Shown one piece after another: positions 31,052 to 33,451 of a DNA stretch of 33,451 nt. Location: NCBI GenBank assembly GCA_035540515.1, contig DATLGM010000069.1, positions 1 to 33,451 on the forward strand, given 5' to 3'. The notes below the pieces were generated by a model, which saw only the letters and a list, made by a program, of their open reading frames with translations, was not told the DNA's origin and searched no databases. The position numbers and the translations under genes were made by a program. The stretch comes from WHTG01 sp035540515. Its GTDB lineage: Bacteria; Actinomycetota; Nitriliruptoria; Euzebyales; Egibacteraceae. Each line of letters begins with the position of its first letter. The stretch's first letter is position 1.

Positions 31052-32779
31052 GTGGCGGACCAGGACGTCGGCGGCGCGCCGCAGGACCCTGAGGACGCTC
31101 CCGCCAAGAAGGCGGTCGCCAAGAAGGCGCCGAGCAAGAAGACCTCGGCCAAGAAGGCGCCGGCGAAGAAGGCCCCCGCCAGGAAGGCCCCGGCGAAGAA
31201 GGCGGCGCCACAGAAGGCTGCGGCCAAGAAGACCGCCGCCAAGGCGACCAAGACGCCCAAGAAGACGACGGCGAAGCGGTCTCGCGCCACCCCCGCCACC
31301 ACGTCCAGGACGCAGGCCGCCAAGACCGCCGATGCGGCCGTCCCGTCCCCACCCGACACGCCGGCGCCGGCGCCCGACACCGTCGAGCCCGCGCGGCGGT
31401 TTCCCCCGGATCCCGAGCAGCTGTCGCGCCCGTGGCTGGCCTCGTACCCACCGCTGGTGCCGGCGACCTATCCGTACCCGGACGTGCCCCTGACACGACT
31501 GCTCGACGATGCCGCGAAGGACTTCCCGGACTCGCCGGCCGTCGAGTTCATGGGGACGACGCTGACCTACCGACGCCTGCACGAGCAGGTGGACCGCTTC
31601 GCCAGCGCATTGCAGGCACTGGGGGTCCAACCAGGTGACCGTGTCGGCATCGCCATGGCGAACTGCCCGCAGCACGTCATCGCGTTCTTCGCGGTGCTGC
31701 GCGTCGGTGGCGTCGTCGTGGCGCTCGATCCGGCGGCCGACAGCGACACCCTCGGCCGGCGCATCAACGACACCGGCTGCTCGGTGCTGGTGGTGCTCGA
31801 CCCGGTGTATGCCTCGGTCGCGGAGCTCAAGGGCCGGGTGCCGACCGTCCAGCACGTCGTGGCGACGGCGATCGCCGACATGCTCCCGCCGCTCGCCTCG
31901 GCGCGGTTCCACCTGCGCCACCGGCGCAACCCGCAGCTGGTGCACAAGATCGCCCAGTCCGAGGGCGTGCTGCGCTTCTCCGAGCTGGTCCGCCGGCACC
32001 CGCCGACGGTCACCCAGCACCCCTTGGTGCCTGAGCGCGACCTTGCGGTGCTGGCGTTCGAACCGGGCGGTGCTCGCGCCGTGATGCTGACGCACCGCAA
32101 CTTGCTTGCGAACGTGTTCCAGCTCCGGCTGTGGATCCCGGACGTGCAGGCCGGCCGCGAGGTCATCCTGTGCGCCGTGCCGCTGCACCAGCCGTTTGGC
32201 GTGACCGCCGGCCTGAGCCTGTCGGTGCTCAGCGCGGCCACGATGGTGCTGGTGCCCTCGGAGGATCGCAGCGAGGTGCTGTCCGCAGCCGACCGTCGGC
32301 ATCCCACGCTGTTCCCGGCCACCCGGGCGATGGTCGAAGGTGTGGTCGACGGCGGCGGGCTGCGCAAGCACGACCTCACCTCCATCCGCGCCTGCCTGTG
32401 CGATGCCAACCTCGACCCCGAGACGGTCAAGCAGTTCGAGGACGCCAGTGGCGGACGGCTCCGAGAGGGACTCGCGGTGTCCGAGGCGTCGCCCATGACG
32501 CACGCGAACCCGATCTACGGCAAAGCGAAGGCCCACCGCATCGGCCTGCCGCTGACAGACACGCAGTGCGCCCTGGTGGACCCGCAGGACCGCAGCCGTC
32601 TGGCCGAGCCGGGTGCTGCCGGCGAGCTGGCGGTGTCCGGACCGCAGGTCTTCGCCGGCTACTGGAACCGCCCCGACGACACCGCCGGCGTGCTGGTCGA
32701 CGGCTGGCTGCTGACGGGGCGTCTCGCCGAGGTCGACGACGACGGCTACTACTGCGTCACTGGCGAGGTCAGGCGATGA
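31052..32779 (+). CDS. Histone H1-like tail fused to a degenerate AMP-binding (acyl-CoA synthetase-like) domain
   Basis: A 575-aa protein. Residues about 18-90 are a lysine/alanine/proline tail with many AKKA/PAKK repeats, like histone H1 or the tails of actinobacterial nucleoid proteins. Residues about 120-575 follow the FadD-like N-domain (FMGTTLTYRRLHEQVDRFAS, LGVQPGDRVGIAMANCPQHV). The key motifs are damaged: the P-loop place reads LAFEPGGARAVMLTHRNL, without the Ser/Thr/Gly-rich TGxPKG; the A5 place reads EGLAVSEASPMTHANP; the aspartate of the TGD motif is replaced (LLTGRLAEVDDDGYY). The protein ends at VTGEVRR, at the hinge, without the C-terminal domain and its catalytic lysine. It is probably inactive as a ligase and may bind DNA or act as a scaffold (inference). 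trpG overlaps its stop. Confidence 0.82.
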   Translation: MADQDVGGAPQDPEDAPAKKAVAKKAPSKKTSAKKAPAKKAPARKAPAKKAAPQKAAAKKTAAKATKTPKKTTAKRSRATPATTSRTQAAKTADAAVPSPPDTPAPAPDTVEPARRFPPDPEQLSRPWLASYPPLVPATYPYPDVPLTRLLDDAAKDFPDSPAVEFMGTTLTYRRLHEQVDRFASALQALGVQPGDRVGIAMANCPQHVIAFFAVLRVGGVVVALDPAADSDTLGRRINDTGCSVLVVLDPVYASVAELKGRVPTVQHVVATAIADMLPPLASARFHLRHRRNPQLVHKIAQSEGVLRFSELVRRHPPTVTQHPLVPERDLAVLAFEPGGARAVMLTHRNLLANVFQLRLWIPDVQAGREVILCAVPLHQPFGVTAGLSLSVLSAATMVLVPSEDRSEVLSAADRRHPTLFPATRAMVEGVVDGGGLRKHDLTSIRACLCDANLDPETVKQFEDASGGRLREGLAVSEASPMTHANPIYGKAKAHRIGLPLTDTQCALVDPQDRSRLAEPGAAGELAVSGPQVFAGYWNRPDDTAGVLVDGWLLTGRLAEVDDDGYYCVTGEVRR

Positions 32780-33369
32780 GGCCGCGCGTGTTCATCGTCG
32801 ACAACTACGACAGCTTCACCTACAACATCGCCCAGGAGCTGGGGGAGCTTGGAGCCGAGGTCGAGGTCCAGCGCCACGACGCGTTCACCGTCGAGGAGCT
32901 CGCCGCCTTGGCCCCCGACGGCATCGTCATCTCTCCGGGCCCCGGGACACCCGCCGACGCCGGCCTGTCCAACGACGTGATCCGGCGGTTCGCCGGCGAG
33001 ACGCCGCTGCTCGGTGTCTGCCTCGGTCACCAGTGCATCGCCGAGGTCTACGGCGGGACGATCGTGCGGGCCCCGGAGCTGGTCCACGGCAAGACTTCCC
33101 TGATCGCCCACGACGACCGCGGTGTGTTCGCCGGGCTGCCGCAGCCGTTCGACGCGACCCGCTACCACTCGCTGGTGGTCGACCCGGCGACCGTCCCGAA
33201 CGACCTGGAGGTCACCGCCACGACGGCGAACGGGCTGATCATGGGGCTGCGCCACCGTGAGGTCGCGGTGGAGGGCGTGCAGTTCCATCCCGAGTCGATC
33301 CTGACCAACGCCGGCATGGACCTGCTCGCCAACTTCCTCCGCACCCTCCCGGCCCACCAGCCCACCTGA
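32776..33369 (+). CDS. trpG: Anthranilate/aminodeoxychorismate synthase glutamine amidotransferase subunit
   Basis: A 197-aa class I glutamine amidotransferase. It releases ammonia from glutamine for the TrpE or PabB partner in tryptophan or folate synthesis. The triad is C82 (LLGVCLGHQCIAEVYGG), H171 and E173 (VQFHPES), with the oxyanion segment ISPGPGTPADAG. It starts MRPRVFIVDNYDSFTYNIAQ, as in TrpG/PabA; the ATG overlaps the previous stop in an ATGA. In actinobacteria the origin-linked copy follows the sortase and precedes pknB, which would lie past the right edge. Which partner it serves (trpG or pabA) cannot be decided here. Confidence 0.93.
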   Translation: MRPRVFIVDNYDSFTYNIAQELGELGAEVEVQRHDAFTVEELAALAPDGIVISPGPGTPADAGLSNDVIRRFAGETPLLGVCLGHQCIAEVYGGTIVRAPELVHGKTSLIAHDDRGVFAGLPQPFDATRYHSLVVDPATVPNDLEVTATTANGLIMGLRHREVAVEGVQFHPESILTNAGMDLLANFLRTLPAHQPT

Positions 33370-33451
33370 CCTCGGCCGCGGACCCCGAACGCCTCGCCCG
33401 AGCCGGTTTCACCGATACGTTCGGCCGGATAGTCGGCTTACCGCATCAGTG

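Overview
The window looks like the chromosomal replication-origin region of a high-GC, deep-branching actinobacterium. The gene order jag-yidC-yidD-rnpA-rpmH / dnaA-dnaN-recF-DUF721-gyrB-gyrA, followed by a DUF3566 membrane protein, tRNA-Ile, a DLW-39 micro-ORF and tRNA-Ala, then later crgA-DUF881-sortase E-trpG, is typical of Actinomycetota. GAF-ANTAR proteins, GTG/TTG starts, frequent ATGA overlaps and TANNNT promoters directly before start codons fit that. A Nitriliruptoria/Egibacter/Euzebya-like lineage is my inference from the layout and protein character; it has not been tested by phylogeny.

Layout. 1-1648 (minus strand): ribosomal protein L34, RNase P protein, YidD, YidC and the start of Jag. 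1649-2174: divergent promoters and DnaA-box-like sites. 2175-12305 (plus): dnaA, a probable oriC at 3579-3876, dnaN, recF, a DUF721 gene, gyrB, a GerMN lipoprotein gene and gyrA. 12334-13880: a GAF-ANTAR regulator, DUF3566 protein, tRNA-Ile, DLW-39 micro-ORF and tRNA-Ala.

13833-17543: a small integrated element in the 3' half of tRNA-Ala(TGC). It is bounded by 68-bp direct repeats with one mismatch and carries 11-bp tandem repeats near each end that look like integrase arm sites. Its recognisable genes are a tyrosine integrase and two unrelated PIN-domain toxin-antitoxin modules. The space between the modules is a 681-bp stretch full of inverted repeats. This is the most unusual block in the window.

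17716-21237: a CheB methylesterase with a C-terminal Cys/His cluster, a CheR-coiled coil-PAS gene broken by two compensating frameshifts, and a decayed coiled-coil/GAF-ANTAR pair. 21332-28082 is mixed metabolism and membrane genes: a multi-pass membrane protein, crotonase, GlsB-like protein, YbaK deacylase, duplicated-domain lipoprotein, MFS exporter, thiolase and a zinc-ribbon membrane protein. Two convergent gene pairs there overlap at their 3' ends.

28179-33369 is the cell-envelope/division end: crgA, DUF881, class E sortase, a 50-aa membrane peptide, a YihY-family protein, an odd protein joining a lysine/alanine histone H1-like tail to a degenerate and truncated AMP-binding domain, and trpG/pabA. 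In many actinobacteria trpG follows the sortase closely; here extra genes sit between them. DNA replication, topology and protein-export genes run through the first 12 kb, and the rest is signalling, envelope and accessory material.
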